From positions 40,049 through 104,048 of the forward strand of contig NZ_FCOJ02000022.1 of NCBI RefSeq assembly GCF_001545035.1: a stretch of DNA of 64,000 bases, written 5' to 3'. The notes beneath the pieces were generated by a model that was given only the letters and a program-made list of their open reading frames with translations, made no database searches and was not told where the DNA came from. The first letter of the stretch is position 1. Each line of letters opens with the position of its first letter. Position numbers and translations under genes: made by a program. Below, piece by piece: positions 45,208 through 54,137 of the stretch. This stretch comes from Caballeronia glebae (GTDB lineage Bacteria; Pseudomonadota; Gammaproteobacteria; Burkholderiales; Burkholderiaceae).

Positions 45208-46992
45208 ATGCCCACAGACGTAGACAACATCACCGACGAGCAGATCGCGTCGATCGCCGACCGCCTGACCGAAGAAGGTCGCAAGGTTTCGCCCATGACC
45301 GTTCGGGCGGAGGCCGGGAGCGGCTCGGTCGTCGCCATCGCGGCCGCCTTGCAGCGCTGGCGCGAGGCGCGTTCCCCGGACATGCCGCAGCAGCAGGCGC
45401 AGACCGGACTGCCGGACGACCTTGCCGAGACCCTCGTGAACGTCGCGCGGCGGCTCTGGACCGTTTCGCGCGACGAAACCGAACGAGCGTCCGGTCAGCG
45501 GCTTTCCGCCGTGAGCCAGCGGCTTTCGACCGCGCTTGCGGAGCGCGACGAGGCGCTCGTCGAATTCGAGAAGACCGGCGACGAGGCCGCGAAGAACCGC
45601 CAGCAGATGACGGAAATGTCGAGCGCGTTGCGGGCGTCGGAGGAGTCGGTCGCGCGGCTGCGCGAAGAGTTCGACGCGGCCACGGCGCGCGCGCAGACCG
45701 CCGAGGCGCGTAGCGAGGAAGCGGTGCGGCTTGCGTCGGCAGAGCATGTTGAACTGGAAAGCGTGAAGGCGTCGCTCGAAGAAGAGCGGCGCGCGAAAGA
45801 GGCGCTGAACGCGGCGCTTGCGGGCAAGGACGAAGCACTCGCGCGAATCGCGGAGGAACGCGATCAGGCTCGCCAGCAGTACGAGCAATTGAACGCGTCG
45901 CTCGCGGGCAAGGACGAAGCGCTCGCGCGCATCGCGGAGGAACGCGATCAGGCTTGGCAGCGGCACGAGCAATTGAATGCGTCGCTCGCGGGCAAGGACG
46001 AAGCGCTCGCGCGCATCGCGGAGGAACGCGATCAGGCGCGCCAGCAGCACGAGCAATTGAACGCGTCGCTCGCGGGCAAGGACGAAGCGCTCGCGCGCAT
46101 CGCGGGGGAACGCGATCAGGCTCGCCAGCAGCACGAGCAATTGAACGCGTCGCTCGCGGGCAAGGACGAGGCGCTCGCGCGCATCGCCGAGGAACGCGAC
46201 CACGCGCGTCAGCAACATGAAGCGCTGGGCCTCGTGTCGCAGGAAAAATCGGCGGAAGCTGAACGCTTGTCGCAGGACGCGAACGCGGCGCATGCGCGCG
46301 CGCAGGCCGCCGAAGCGCAGGCGAGCGAAACCCTCGCGCGCGTCGCCGCACTGGAAGCGGAGCTGAACGAAGCGCGCAGCGCGCTGGCAGCGGAGCGCGA
46401 AAGCGCGGCTCAACGCAGCGCCGAGGTTTCGGCGCAGCGAGATCAGGCGGAGCGCGTCGGCGGCGAGCTGGACGAAGCCCGCAAGCAGATCAGCGCGCTG
46501 ATGTCCGAAAAGGCCGAGCAGGGCGCGGAACTCGCGCGCGTATCGAACGATGTCAACGCGTTGCGTGAACGCGCCGAAGCCGCCGAGAAAAACGCCACCG
46601 ATCTCGCGAAGCGCCTCGTCGAAAAAGAGCAGGGCGAAGAGTCCGAGCTGGCATCGCTGCAACGTCAGTTTTCGGCGCAGGCGAAGGCGCATTCGAAGGC
46701 CTACGACGAGCTTCGCGCCAACGCCGAGCAATGGGTGACCTACGCGAAGGACCTGCGCCAGCGCCTCGACGTTTCCAACGAGAAGATCCTTTTCATCGAT
46801 GCCCGCAGCACCGGCGAAGTCGCGCTGATGCGCAGGCTCGCGGTCGAACTGGAGCGTCTGAAGCCCGATCACGAACTCGTGTTCCGCGAGGCGCAGCAAA
46901 AGCTGATCGGCGACAAGATGGCGCAACAACTCGCGCAGAAGGGCTATCGCTACGATCCGGCTACGGCGGTTATGTCGAAGATCGAATCGTGA
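45208..46992 (+). CDS. KfrA-like DNA-binding protein with long repetitive coiled coil
   Basis: 594 residues from the ATG at 45208 (GAGG eight bases upstream); the frame is open from 44728 but crosses the DUF4148 gene. The first ~110 residues match the KfrA N-terminal domain (ITDEQIASIADRLTEEGRKV, SGSVVAIAAALQRWREARS). From about residue 120 to 520 it is an uninterrupted Ala/Glu/Arg-rich coiled coil that includes five tandem 28-residue repeats. The conserved C-terminal part (ANAEQWVTYAKDLRQRLD, VALMRRLAVELERLKPDHEL) is a distinct globular tail. Family knowledge: KfrA proteins bind DNA and were described on plasmids as partition or nucleoid-like factors. The role of this copy is not known. Confidence 0.85.
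   Translation: MPTDVDNITDEQIASIADRLTEEGRKVSPMTVRAEAGSGSVVAIAAALQRWREARSPDMPQQQAQTGLPDDLAETLVNVARRLWTVSRDETERASGQRLSAVSQRLSTALAERDEALVEFEKTGDEAAKNRQQMTEMSSALRASEESVARLREEFDAATARAQTAEARSEEAVRLASAEHVELESVKASLEEERRAKEALNAALAGKDEALARIAEERDQARQQYEQLNASLAGKDEALARIAEERDQAWQRHEQLNASLAGKDEALARIAEERDQARQQHEQLNASLAGKDEALARIAGERDQARQQHEQLNASLAGKDEALARIAEERDHARQQHEALGLVSQEKSAEAERLSQDANAAHARAQAAEAQASETLARVAALEAELNEARSALAAERESAAQRSAEVSAQRDQAERVGGELDEARKQISALMSEKAEQGAELARVSNDVNALRERAEAAEKNATDLAKRLVEKEQGEESELASLQRQFSAQAKAHSKAYDELRANAEQWVTYAKDLRQRLDVSNEKILFIDARSTGEVALMRRLAVELERLKPDHELVFREAQQKLIGDKMAQQLAQKGYRYDPATAVMSKIES
45805..46224 (+). repeat. Five in-frame 84-base tandem repeats in the kfrA-like gene
   Basis: Five units of 84 bases encode 28-residue blocks of the form LNASLAGKDEALARIAEERD followed by QARQQHEQ. 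28 residues is exactly four heptads, so copy-number changes keep the coiled-coil register and the frame. The first and last units are more divergent, and the inner three are nearly identical at DNA level, pointing to recent duplication or gene conversion. Confidence 0.92.
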
Positions 46993-47005
46993 CGCTCGTG
47001 TGACG

Positions 47006-47401
47006 ATGCAAACGCTGACTCTCACCGTGACGATCGATCGCGACTGGCGCGAGCTTTACGACGCGATCTGGCGTCCGGAAGTCTTTCCTACGTGGGCGTC
47101 CGGGCTCGCGCAGTCGACGCTCGAAGACATGGGCGAGCACTGGCGCGCCCGCGCTCCGGAAGGCGAGGTGACGATCCGCTTCACCGGGCACAACGCATTC
47201 GGGGTCATGGATCATCGCGTCTCTTTGCCGCAGGGCGGCGAGGTCTACGTTCCGTTGCGCGTCTATCAGAATGGCGCGGGTGCCGAAGTGGCGCTCACGC
47301 TATTCCGCCAGCCCGGCATGTCCGATGAAAAATTCGCCGCCGATGCCGACTGGGTCCGCCGCGACCTCGCCACGCTCGCCGCGCGTTACGGGAAGCCCTG
47401 A
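47006..47401 (+). CDS. SRPBCC-family (START/Bet v1-like) protein
   Basis: 131 residues starting 13 bases after the kfrA-like stop; a GTG at 47000 is an alternative. The sequence has the polyketide cyclase/START style: a first strand TLTLTVTIDRDWRELYDAIW, central VTIRFTGHNAFGVMDHRVSL and a long C-terminal helix MSDEKFAADADWVRRDLATL. Ligand unknown. Possibly co-transcribed with the KfrA-like gene. Confidence 0.83.
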   Translation: MQTLTLTVTIDRDWRELYDAIWRPEVFPTWASGLAQSTLEDMGEHWRARAPEGEVTIRFTGHNAFGVMDHRVSLPQGGEVYVPLRVYQNGAGAEVALTLFRQPGMSDEKFAADADWVRRDLATLAARYGKP

Positions 47402-47540
47402 CGCGCGGCCCGCAAGCGTTCGCTGATACAGCGGGAACCCGCAGAATCACCCTCCGTGCTTGAAAGCGTTTCCCGTCGGGTCTAGGCTTTGGCGAGGGTC
47501 CGTCGCGTGCAGTCGGACCACTCATCCGCGCGAGGCCGAC

Positions 47541-48590
47541 ATGATCCCGAACGCTGCGCCATTCGAAACCGAGTTGACCCGCGTGCTCGGCTGCCGTTAT
47601 CCGATCATTTCCGCGGGCATGGGCGGCCCCGCGCGCGCCGAACTCGCGTCGGCCGTATCGCATGCCGGAGGTTTCGGACTGCTCGGCATGGTGCGCGAAT
47701 CGCCGGAGACGATCGCGAGCGAAGTCGCGGCCGTGCGCGCCGCGACGGATCGGCCGTTCGGCGTCAATCTCATTCCTGCGGGCACCAAGCCCGATCTTCT
47801 GGCCGCCGAGCTCGACGCATGTCTCGAACTGCGCGTGCCGGCGATGTGCTTCTTCTGGGACGTCTACCCCGATATCGTCGCGCGCGTGAAAGACAGCGGC
47901 ACGCTCGTGCTGTATCAGGTCGGCTCGCTCGAAGACGCGCTGCGCGCGGAAAAAGCCGGCGCCGATGTGATCGTCGCGCAAGGCGTCGAAGCAGGCGGCC
48001 ACGTGCGCGGCTCGACCGCGCTCGCGACGCTGCTGCCGGAGATCGCCGCGCATATCCGCGTGCCCGTCGCGGCGTCGGGCGGCATCGCGACGGGCGCGGG
48101 GCTCGTCGCCGCGTTTGCGCTGGGCGCGAGCGGCGTGCATTGCGGCACGGTGTTCCTGACGACGCACGAATCCTACGCGCACGACTATCACAAGCAACGC
48201 GTGATCGAGGCGCGCGCGGGCGACACCGTTCACACCGATATCTACGCCATCAACTGGCCCGCCGGCTCGCCCGTGCGCGTGCTCGCGAACAGCGTGACGG
48301 ATGCGGCGCGCGATCACCTCTTCGGCAACGATCCGTATGCGTTGCCGCGCGAGATCGTCGCGCATGACGAATGGGGACCGGTCGAAAAGTACAGCACGAT
48401 TTCGCCGCTGCGCTCGACGACCGGCGATCTGGAGAAGATGGCGCTCTTCGCGGGCGAATCGTCGGCGCTGGTGAACGAGCGGAGCTCGGCGGGCGAAGTC
48501 GTCGAACGTCTGATGCGCGAGGCGAACGAGACGCTCGACGCGTTGCTGGCGCGGCGCGAGAAGAACGTGGACATAGGCGCGGGCGACTGA
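47541..48590 (+). CDS. NAD(P)H-dependent flavin oxidoreductase / nitronate monooxygenase family
   Basis: 349 residues; GAGG before the ATG at 47541. A TIM barrel with the family's FMN motifs: YPIISAGMGGPARAELASAV, HAGGFGLLGMV, the phosphate-binding VIVAQGVEAGGHVRGSTALA and AASGGIATGAGLVAAFALGA. Family knowledge: class of 2-nitropropane dioxygenase-like enzymes oxidising alkyl nitronates, or enoyl reductase relatives. Annotated members vary in true activity. Single gene. Confidence 0.9.
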   Translation: MIPNAAPFETELTRVLGCRYPIISAGMGGPARAELASAVSHAGGFGLLGMVRESPETIASEVAAVRAATDRPFGVNLIPAGTKPDLLAAELDACLELRVPAMCFFWDVYPDIVARVKDSGTLVLYQVGSLEDALRAEKAGADVIVAQGVEAGGHVRGSTALATLLPEIAAHIRVPVAASGGIATGAGLVAAFALGASGVHCGTVFLTTHESYAHDYHKQRVIEARAGDTVHTDIYAINWPAGSPVRVLANSVTDAARDHLFGNDPYALPREIVAHDEWGPVEKYSTISPLRSTTGDLEKMALFAGESSALVNERSSAGEVVERLMREANETLDALLARREKNVDIGAGD

Positions 48591-48687
48591 CGAAAGGTCA
48601 TGCGTCTGTTCGCGCATTCTCTTCGAGCGCGTGCCGACAAGCTATCATGTGCGCATTCAAAACATGCCGCACGGGCTGGAGAACCAT

Positions 48688-49935
48688 ATGGCTGGACCTC
48701 AGGAAAGCGTCAGCATGGCGGTGTTCTGCGACTTCGAGAACGTCGCGCTCGGCGTTCGCGACGCGAAGTACGAGAAATTCGATATCAGACCCGTGCTCGA
48801 ACGCCTGTTGCTGAAGGGAAGCATCGTCGTCAAGAAGGCGTATTGCGACTGGGATCGCTACAAGGGCTTCAAAGCGGCGATGCACGAAGCCAGCTTCGAG
48901 ATGATCGAGATTCCGCACGTGCGCCAGTCGGGCAAGAATTCCGCCGATATCCGTCTCGTCGTCGATGCGCTCGATCTCTGCTACACGAAAGCGCACGTCG
49001 ATACGTTCGTCATCGTCAGCGGCGACTCCGACTTCTCGCCGCTCGTGTCGAAACTGCGCGAAAACGCGAAGAAAGTCATCGGCGTGGGCGTGAAGCAATC
49101 GACGTCCGATCTGCTCGTCGCGAATTGCGACGAGTTCATCTTCTACGACGACCTCGTGCGCGAACAGCAACGCGCCATCGCCAAGCGTGAACAGCGCGAA
49201 CAACGCGAAACGAAGCGCGCACCGGAAGAAGAGCGGCAGCCGAAGCAGGAAACGGATTCGCGCAAGTCGCAAGCCATCGCGATCACCGTCGAGACTTTCG
49301 AGGCGCTCGCGTCGGAGCGCGGCGAGAGCGGCAAGATCTGGGCGTCGGTGCTGAAGAGCGCCATCAAGCGTCGCAAGCCGGGTTTCAGCGAGACGCAATA
49401 CGGCTTTCGCGCGTTCGGCAATCTGCTCGATGAAGCGCAGTCGCGCGGCTTGCTGGAAGTCGGCCGCGACGATAAATCCGGCGCGTTCGTGTTTCGCTCC
49501 GCTCAAACGCCTCAGCTCGCCCCGATGGATGTGAGGCCGAGCGAGCAGCCGGGGGTTGCGACTGAACACGAAGGCGCGGCAACGGGCAGGCGCAAGGAAA
49601 AGCGCGGGGGCAGGAAGCCACGCGAGCGCGCGCCGGAACCCGTGATGGCCTTAGAAGAAGCGCCGGCGCCGGCGCCGGTAGAACCGGAAGCGCCCGAGCC
49701 GCACGCCGAGCCTGCGCTGGAACCCGCGCTGGAACCCGCGCCCGCACCGAAAAAGGCCGCGCCGCGCCGCTCGCGCAAGACCGCGCCAAAGCCAAGCGTC
49801 GTGGACTTGCCACAGGAAAGCGTCGCGAGCGCCGCCGAACCCGTCGTCGAAGCGAAGGCGGCGAGGCCACCGCGCAAGTCGTCGTCGAGAGGCAACCGCG
49901 CGCGCAAGACTGCCGACAAGCCGATCGAATCGTGA
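48688..49935 (+). CDS. NYN-domain ribonuclease-like protein with OST-HTH/LOTUS domain
   Basis: 415 residues from the ATG at 48688 (GGAG eight bases upstream); earlier in-frame ATGs at 48631 and 48664 are less likely. The NYN (PIN-like) domain occupies residues 8-160 with the acidic residues in FCDFENVALGV, SADIRLVVDALDLCY and VSGDSDFSPLVSKLRE. After a charged linker comes an OST-HTH/LOTUS-like module (ESGKIWASVLKSAIKRRKPG, YGFRAFGNLLDEAQSRG). The last 150 residues are low-complexity Pro/Ala/Glu then Lys/Arg-rich. This suggests RNA binding and cleavage; the target is unknown. Confidence 0.9.
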   Translation: MAGPQESVSMAVFCDFENVALGVRDAKYEKFDIRPVLERLLLKGSIVVKKAYCDWDRYKGFKAAMHEASFEMIEIPHVRQSGKNSADIRLVVDALDLCYTKAHVDTFVIVSGDSDFSPLVSKLRENAKKVIGVGVKQSTSDLLVANCDEFIFYDDLVREQQRAIAKREQREQRETKRAPEEERQPKQETDSRKSQAIAITVETFEALASERGESGKIWASVLKSAIKRRKPGFSETQYGFRAFGNLLDEAQSRGLLEVGRDDKSGAFVFRSAQTPQLAPMDVRPSEQPGVATEHEGAATGRRKEKRGGRKPRERAPEPVMALEEAPAPAPVEPEAPEPHAEPALEPALEPAPAPKKAAPRRSRKTAPKPSVVDLPQESVASAAEPVVEAKAARPPRKSSSRGNRARKTADKPIES

Positions 49936-49947
49936 TTTGAACGCGCG

Positions 49948-51360
49948 TCAGCCGGTACGTCGTTCCGCCGTCGACGCAGCGTTCTCTTCCTGAGCGCGCG
50001 CCGCGGCGTGCTCTTCGGCGCGCCAGCGTTGCCGCGAGCGATACATCGTCGCGACCGCGATGCGCGCCATCTTCACCCAGCCCGAGTGACGCGGGTCCGC
50101 GAGCATGCTGAGTGCGCGCGCATAGTCGAGCGTGAGACCCGGCGTCCAGGCCATCGTCGCGGCGCGCTTGCGCACTTGCGCGGCGACCCACAACTCGGGC
50201 GTCGTCATGATGCGCACGAGCGGTTTCCATCCTCCGCCTCTGCCCCACACGCGCGCCGACGCGCCTTCGATCGCCGCTTCCAGCGCCCGCGCCACGGAGC
50301 TTGAGCAGTTGCGGTAGGTCAGGTTATACGTCGTATCGCGCCGATACTCCCGCCAGAAGCGCGCAAGCCGCGCCGGATCGTAATTGCGGATACGCACCTG
50401 CTGCGTCGAGGGACACCATGCCTTCGATTCCGTTTCGTAGTCCGGCTGAAAGAGGCCGGGCACGTCGTTCTCGCGCGTCGCGCGCAACGTGCGCGAGAAT
50501 TCGTTCGGCGAACGGTCGATTTCGACCGCCGGATACAGGCTGATGTACACGCCCTCGGGCGTCTCCAGCGCCGCGTGACCGGTCGAGATGGTGCCGTTCC
50601 TGTCGACGGCGGCGATATAGCGATCGATGATCAACTGCCTTCTCGGCTGCGACTTCGCCGTGCCGACGGGCGTCCACACGTGCACGGTCAGCGCGGCTTC
50701 ATCGGGCGCGGGCGGGCCGTCCCAGAGCGCGCCGGCGAACGACGGCGCGGCGCGCATCGCGTCTTCCCGCCTGGACGTGTCCGCCACGTCATCGACGGCG
50801 GGATTCGCCGCCATGCGCCGCACGCGCGCCGCGAGCAGGATCATGTTCCAGCCGCCGAAGAAGAGTCCGAACGCGACGCAGTACGCGACCGTGCCCGCAT
50901 AGTGATCGGGATACGGCTGATAGAAGAAGATCGCGATGGCGATTTCGAGCACGCCGCCCGCCATGGCGAGACGCCACTTGCGATAGCGAACCACGCGCGC
51001 CGAGATGATCTGCAGCGCGCCATCGACGAGAAAGAGCGTGCCGAAGATGAGCGACAGCACGAAGTTGCCGTGCTCGCCGCCGAACAGCACGAGCAGCGCC
51101 GACAGGCAGAAGGTCGCGCCCTTCACGTAGCGCAGCTTGCGTTGCCCGCCCATGCCGGTCCACGCGACGGCCAACGTGGCGAGACCTTCGAGCAGCATCA
51201 TCAGCACGAAGGGCACGATGGGAAAGTAGAGCGAACCGTCGAGCGCGTCGGTGAAAATGACGCCGCCGAGCGCGATGCTGAGCAACCCGAGCGTCAGCAC
51301 CGAGCGCCAGCGCGTGCGCAGATAGTCGACGCCGAGAAGAATCATCACGAGCCGAACCAT
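49948..51360 (-). CDS. HdeD-like membrane domain fused to a permuted papain-like (NlpC/P60-LRAT type) hydrolase domain
   Basis: 470 residues from the ATG at 51360, which has GGAGG five bases upstream; 51417 is the next in-frame start. Residues 1-185 contain six membrane helices of the HdeD/DUF308 type (SVLTLGLLSIALGGVIFTDA, LIFGTLFLVDGALQIISARV). Residues 230-400 form a soluble domain with His in STGHAALETPEGVYISLYP and, about 100 residues later, Cys in TYNLTYRNCSSSVARALEAA. This His-before-Cys order is that of permuted papain-fold (LRAT/YiiX-type) enzymes. Domain assignment is by motif only. Convergent with the NYN gene. Confidence 0.8.
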   Translation of the reverse strand: MVRLVMILLGVDYLRTRWRSVLTLGLLSIALGGVIFTDALDGSLYFPIVPFVLMMLLEGLATLAVAWTGMGGQRKLRYVKGATFCLSALLVLFGGEHGNFVLSLIFGTLFLVDGALQIISARVVRYRKWRLAMAGGVLEIAIAIFFYQPYPDHYAGTVAYCVAFGLFFGGWNMILLAARVRRMAANPAVDDVADTSRREDAMRAAPSFAGALWDGPPAPDEAALTVHVWTPVGTAKSQPRRQLIIDRYIAAVDRNGTISTGHAALETPEGVYISLYPAVEIDRSPNEFSRTLRATRENDVPGLFQPDYETESKAWCPSTQQVRIRNYDPARLARFWREYRRDTTYNLTYRNCSSSVARALEAAIEGASARVWGRGGGWKPLVRIMTTPELWVAAQVRKRAATMAWTPGLTLDYARALSMLADPRHSGWVKMARIAVATMYRSRQRWRAEEHAAARAQEENAASTAERRTG

Positions 51361-51450
51361 CGCCGCCTCCGTCTGGTCATCCGACGCCTCGTGCGCGCCA
51401 CACACTATATAAGGCATTCAAGGCGATAACGGCAAGAACCGGAAACCGCA

Positions 51451-51500
51451 GACGAATGCGCGCGGCGTCATGCATTTTGCACGACGCCGCGCGTTCGCAT
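51451..51500 (-). terminator. Terminator hairpin after the alpha/beta hydrolase gene
   Basis: GCGCGGCGTCATGC and GCACGACGCCGCGC pair (one mismatch) around an AT-rich loop, starting 14 bases past the hydrolase stop. No long T-run. Confidence 0.5.
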
Positions 51501-51513
51501 CGTTTCAAGTCAT

Positions 51514-52317
51514 TTACTGCACCGCATGCTTCGCGGCGTCTTCGATCACGGCCGCGACCTGTTGCGGCTTCGATTCGTACACGGAATGGCTCGCGCCGGG
51601 AATGACCGTCACGTGACTATGCGCGCGCTCGTAGTACCAGCGTTCGAGATCCGGATTGATGATCTTGTCGCCGCCCGCGACGATGCCCCAGCTTGGCTTC
51701 GTCGTCCAGGCGGCGGCGCTCAGCGGCGTCGTGAAGACTTGCGCCGCCGTCAGAATCTGCGAGCGCGATTCGAACGTGGCCTGCCTGAGCGGCAGATCGG
51801 CGGCGAAGTCCTTCGGGAAGACCGCGGGATTCAGATACGTGTAGCCATCCGTTGTCTTTTCCACGGCGTCCGTCTGCTTCGCGAGGAAGCTGGGCGTCTT
51901 CTTGCCGAGCGCGCCTTCGTCCTCGCCCACGTTCGGCGCGTGCGCCGCGACATAAACGAGCCCGGCGACATTCGGATGCACCCCCGCTTCGGTGATGACC
52001 GACCCGCCGTAGCTATGACCGACCAGAATCGTCGGACCGTTCTGCAGGTCGAGCACGCGCTTTGTCGCCGCGACGTCGGCATCGAGCGAGGTCAACGGTT
52101 CCTGCACCATCGTGACGTGATAGCCGTCCCGGGTCAGGATGTCGTAGACCGGCTTCCACCCCGAGCCGTCGACCCACGCGCCATGAACGAGAACGATGTT
52201 CCTTATCGGCGCATGAGCCTCGGCGGACGGCGCGCCGTCCTGAGCCATTACGTTAGCCGATCCGAACACGCCGGCCGACAACGCCAGCACCGAGGCTGCT
52301 TGCAAGATTCGCTTCAT
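51514..52317 (-). CDS. Exported alpha/beta hydrolase
   Basis: 267 residues; the ATG at 52317 has GGAG seven bases upstream and starts a signal peptide (MKRILQAASVLALSAGVFGS ... VMAQ). Catalytic motifs: IVLVHGAWVDGSGW oxyanion region, nucleophile Ser in LVGHSYGGSVITEAG and the His in IPGASHSVYESKP. This is the HGAWxDGSxW subgroup of esterase/hydroxynitrile lyase-like hydrolases. Located 28 bases downstream of a DUF4148 gene on the same strand, so possibly co-transcribed. Substrate unknown. Confidence 0.9.
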   Translation of the reverse strand: MKRILQAASVLALSAGVFGSANVMAQDGAPSAEAHAPIRNIVLVHGAWVDGSGWKPVYDILTRDGYHVTMVQEPLTSLDADVAATKRVLDLQNGPTILVGHSYGGSVITEAGVHPNVAGLVYVAAHAPNVGEDEGALGKKTPSFLAKQTDAVEKTTDGYTYLNPAVFPKDFAADLPLRQATFESRSQILTAAQVFTTPLSAAAWTTKPSWGIVAGGDKIINPDLERWYYERAHSHVTVIPGASHSVYESKPQQVAAVIEDAAKHAVQ

Positions 52318-52345
52318 GAAAGACTCCGCTTGTGCCAATGAGGGA

Positions 52346-52693
52346 TCAGCTGCCGAAGAACGGCTGGCAGAAGTCGATCGGCCCGACGCACGTGTTCTTC
52401 ATCGCGACATGCTTCGGCGCGCTCGATGCCGATGCGCTCGTGCCGGCTTGCACGCCGCCGTAGGCTTGCGACGCGTCGGCATGTTGCGCGGCGACCTTGG
52501 CTTCGGCCGCCTGAATGTCCGACGGGTAGTACGGATCGCTCGCGACGGCGGGGTTATAGCCGGCCTTTTCGACGGCGACGAGATCGGCGCGGACCTGTGC
52601 GCGTGTGACGGTGCCGTTCGATTGCGCGAATGCAATCGCGGGTGCTGCGAGCGTGGCGGCAACGAGGGTGAGGCTGACGAGGTACTTGTTCAT
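52346..52693 (-). CDS. DUF4148 secreted protein with C-terminal NTC...FC motif
   Basis: 115 residues; AGGAG before the ATG at 52693. Signal peptide MNKYLVSLTLVAATLAAPAI with AFAQ cleavage, DUF4148 core (VTRAQVRADLVAVEKAGYNP, YYPSDIQAAEAKVAAQ), then a Ser/Ala linker and MKNTCVGPIDFCQPFFG. The last part is shared with the small protein at 30894-31160. Function unknown. Confidence 0.88.
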   Translation of the reverse strand: MNKYLVSLTLVAATLAAPAIAFAQSNGTVTRAQVRADLVAVEKAGYNPAVASDPYYPSDIQAAEAKVAAQHADASQAYGGVQAGTSASASSAPKHVAMKNTCVGPIDFCQPFFGS

Positions 52694-53171
52694 GATCGAC
52701 TCCTGGGTGGATTGATTTCTACGTTTGATCGGGTATCCGAAATAAATAGATTTTCTCGGATTCCCTGCGTAAGGCCGTGGGTCTTTGTTCGTGTCTCGAC
52801 CTTGATGTCACTGTATCGGCGGCGGCGCGCCTCGACTACACCTACGAAGGAGCATGCATGCACCAACCTTCGGTGCATCGGTTAAACGTTCGCATGGCCC
52901 GTGCGCCATCGATCGAAACGTCTGGCTGCATCGCATGCGCCGTGTGGATGAGCCGCATCATGCGCGCGTTTCACGCACTCATACGAAGGTGTTATCCCTT
53001 CGCGATTTCGCCGCGCGAATCAAACCTTGATATAGGTCGACTCAACCATCGGTCGGTCGCGTCAACCGTATGTACGGCTAGGCGCATGGTTTCCGGTTGA
53101 TTAACTTGGAGTCGTCGCGATGCCGGTCATTGATCGGCCGCCAAGCCTTCAGTTTCACCAATGGACCTATC
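52694..53171. other. Intergenic region before the AraC regulator
   Basis: 480 bases between divergent genes. It holds the promoter of the DUF4148-hydrolase unit and that of the AraC gene. Short frames here have no convincing ribosome site or recognisable product. Confidence 0.45.
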
Positions 53172-54098
53172 ATGACGCTCGACCCGCTCACGCAATCCGA
53201 GGCACTGGCGCGCCCGCCATCGATCGAACTGGAAGACCGGTGGCGCAGCCCGAATCCGGTTCTGCAACCGCATCGGCTATCGATGTCTCGCTGGCTGCAT
53301 CATGGCCAGTCGCCGCTCGAAGTATCGAACGACGGCAACGGCGCGTTGCATTGCATCAGCCTGAATCTGAAGTGCGCGTCGCTGATCTTTCGTCACGCGG
53401 GCCGCAAGCTGCTGCATGGACGCGTGCCCGCGGGCGTCGTGCAGATCACCGCGCCCGCGACACGCGTGAGCGCGCTGTTCGAATCGGCGATGGACGTGTT
53501 GCATCTCTTCGTCCCACAGCACGCGCTGGCCGAGTGTCATGAGGACCTGTTCCATCGTCCGCATGCGGGCGATATCGTCCTCGACGATCCGAAACTGATT
53601 CGCGATCCCGCGCTGGAAAGGCTCGGGCAGGCGCTCGCCGTGTGCAAGACCGAAGGCGCGGCGCTTGGCAGCGTGTTCATCGAGAGCATGAGCCTCGCGA
53701 TCGTGTCGCGGCTCGTCGCGCGTCATTTCTCGACGCCCGTCGCGCGTGGACGCGAGCTTTCGGCCTTGCCGCAATGGCGCATCAATCGCGTGTCCGAATT
53801 CGTCGATTCGCATCTCGCGGAGAACATCAGTCTCGCGGATATCGCGTCGAGCACGGGTCTCACGCGCATGCACTTCGCCGCGCAATTTCGTCGCGCGACC
53901 GGCATGCGGCCGCATGAGTATCTGCTGCAAAAACGCATCGAGCGCGCGCAAGAACTGCTGCGCGCGTCGAGGCACAGCGTTCTCGATGTCGCGCTCTGCT
54001 GCGGCTTTCGCTCGCAGGCGCATTTCACGACCGTCTTCAAGCGTCTTGTCGGCGCTACACCGAAGCACTGGCAGACGACCACGCTCGCCGCGGCATGA
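53172..54098 (+). CDS. AraC-family transcriptional regulator
   Basis: 308 residues from the ATG at 53172; the frame reaches back to a TTG at 53097 and the true start is uncertain because no strong ribosome site is present. The C-terminal double helix-turn-helix is canonical (NISLADIASSTGLTRMHFAA, QFRRATGMRPHEYLLQKRIE, SVLDVALCCGFRSQAHFTTV, FKRLVGATPKHW). The N-terminal part (ALHCISLNLKCASLIFRHAG) is a cupin-like sensor region. It precedes a DUF3331 gene by 39 bases. Targets unknown. Confidence 0.9.
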   Translation: MTLDPLTQSEALARPPSIELEDRWRSPNPVLQPHRLSMSRWLHHGQSPLEVSNDGNGALHCISLNLKCASLIFRHAGRKLLHGRVPAGVVQITAPATRVSALFESAMDVLHLFVPQHALAECHEDLFHRPHAGDIVLDDPKLIRDPALERLGQALAVCKTEGAALGSVFIESMSLAIVSRLVARHFSTPVARGRELSALPQWRINRVSEFVDSHLAENISLADIASSTGLTRMHFAAQFRRATGMRPHEYLLQKRIERAQELLRASRHSVLDVALCCGFRSQAHFTTVFKRLVGATPKHWQTTTLAAA

Positions 54099-54137
54099 GC
54101 GATCGATTCCACGCAATTCTTCGATGAGGAGCCGAAC

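Noticed and set aside
45805..46224. Tandem repeats considered as a CRISPR or satellite array
   Set aside because: Units are contiguous, with no spacers, in frame inside a coding gene, and encode perfect four-heptad blocks.
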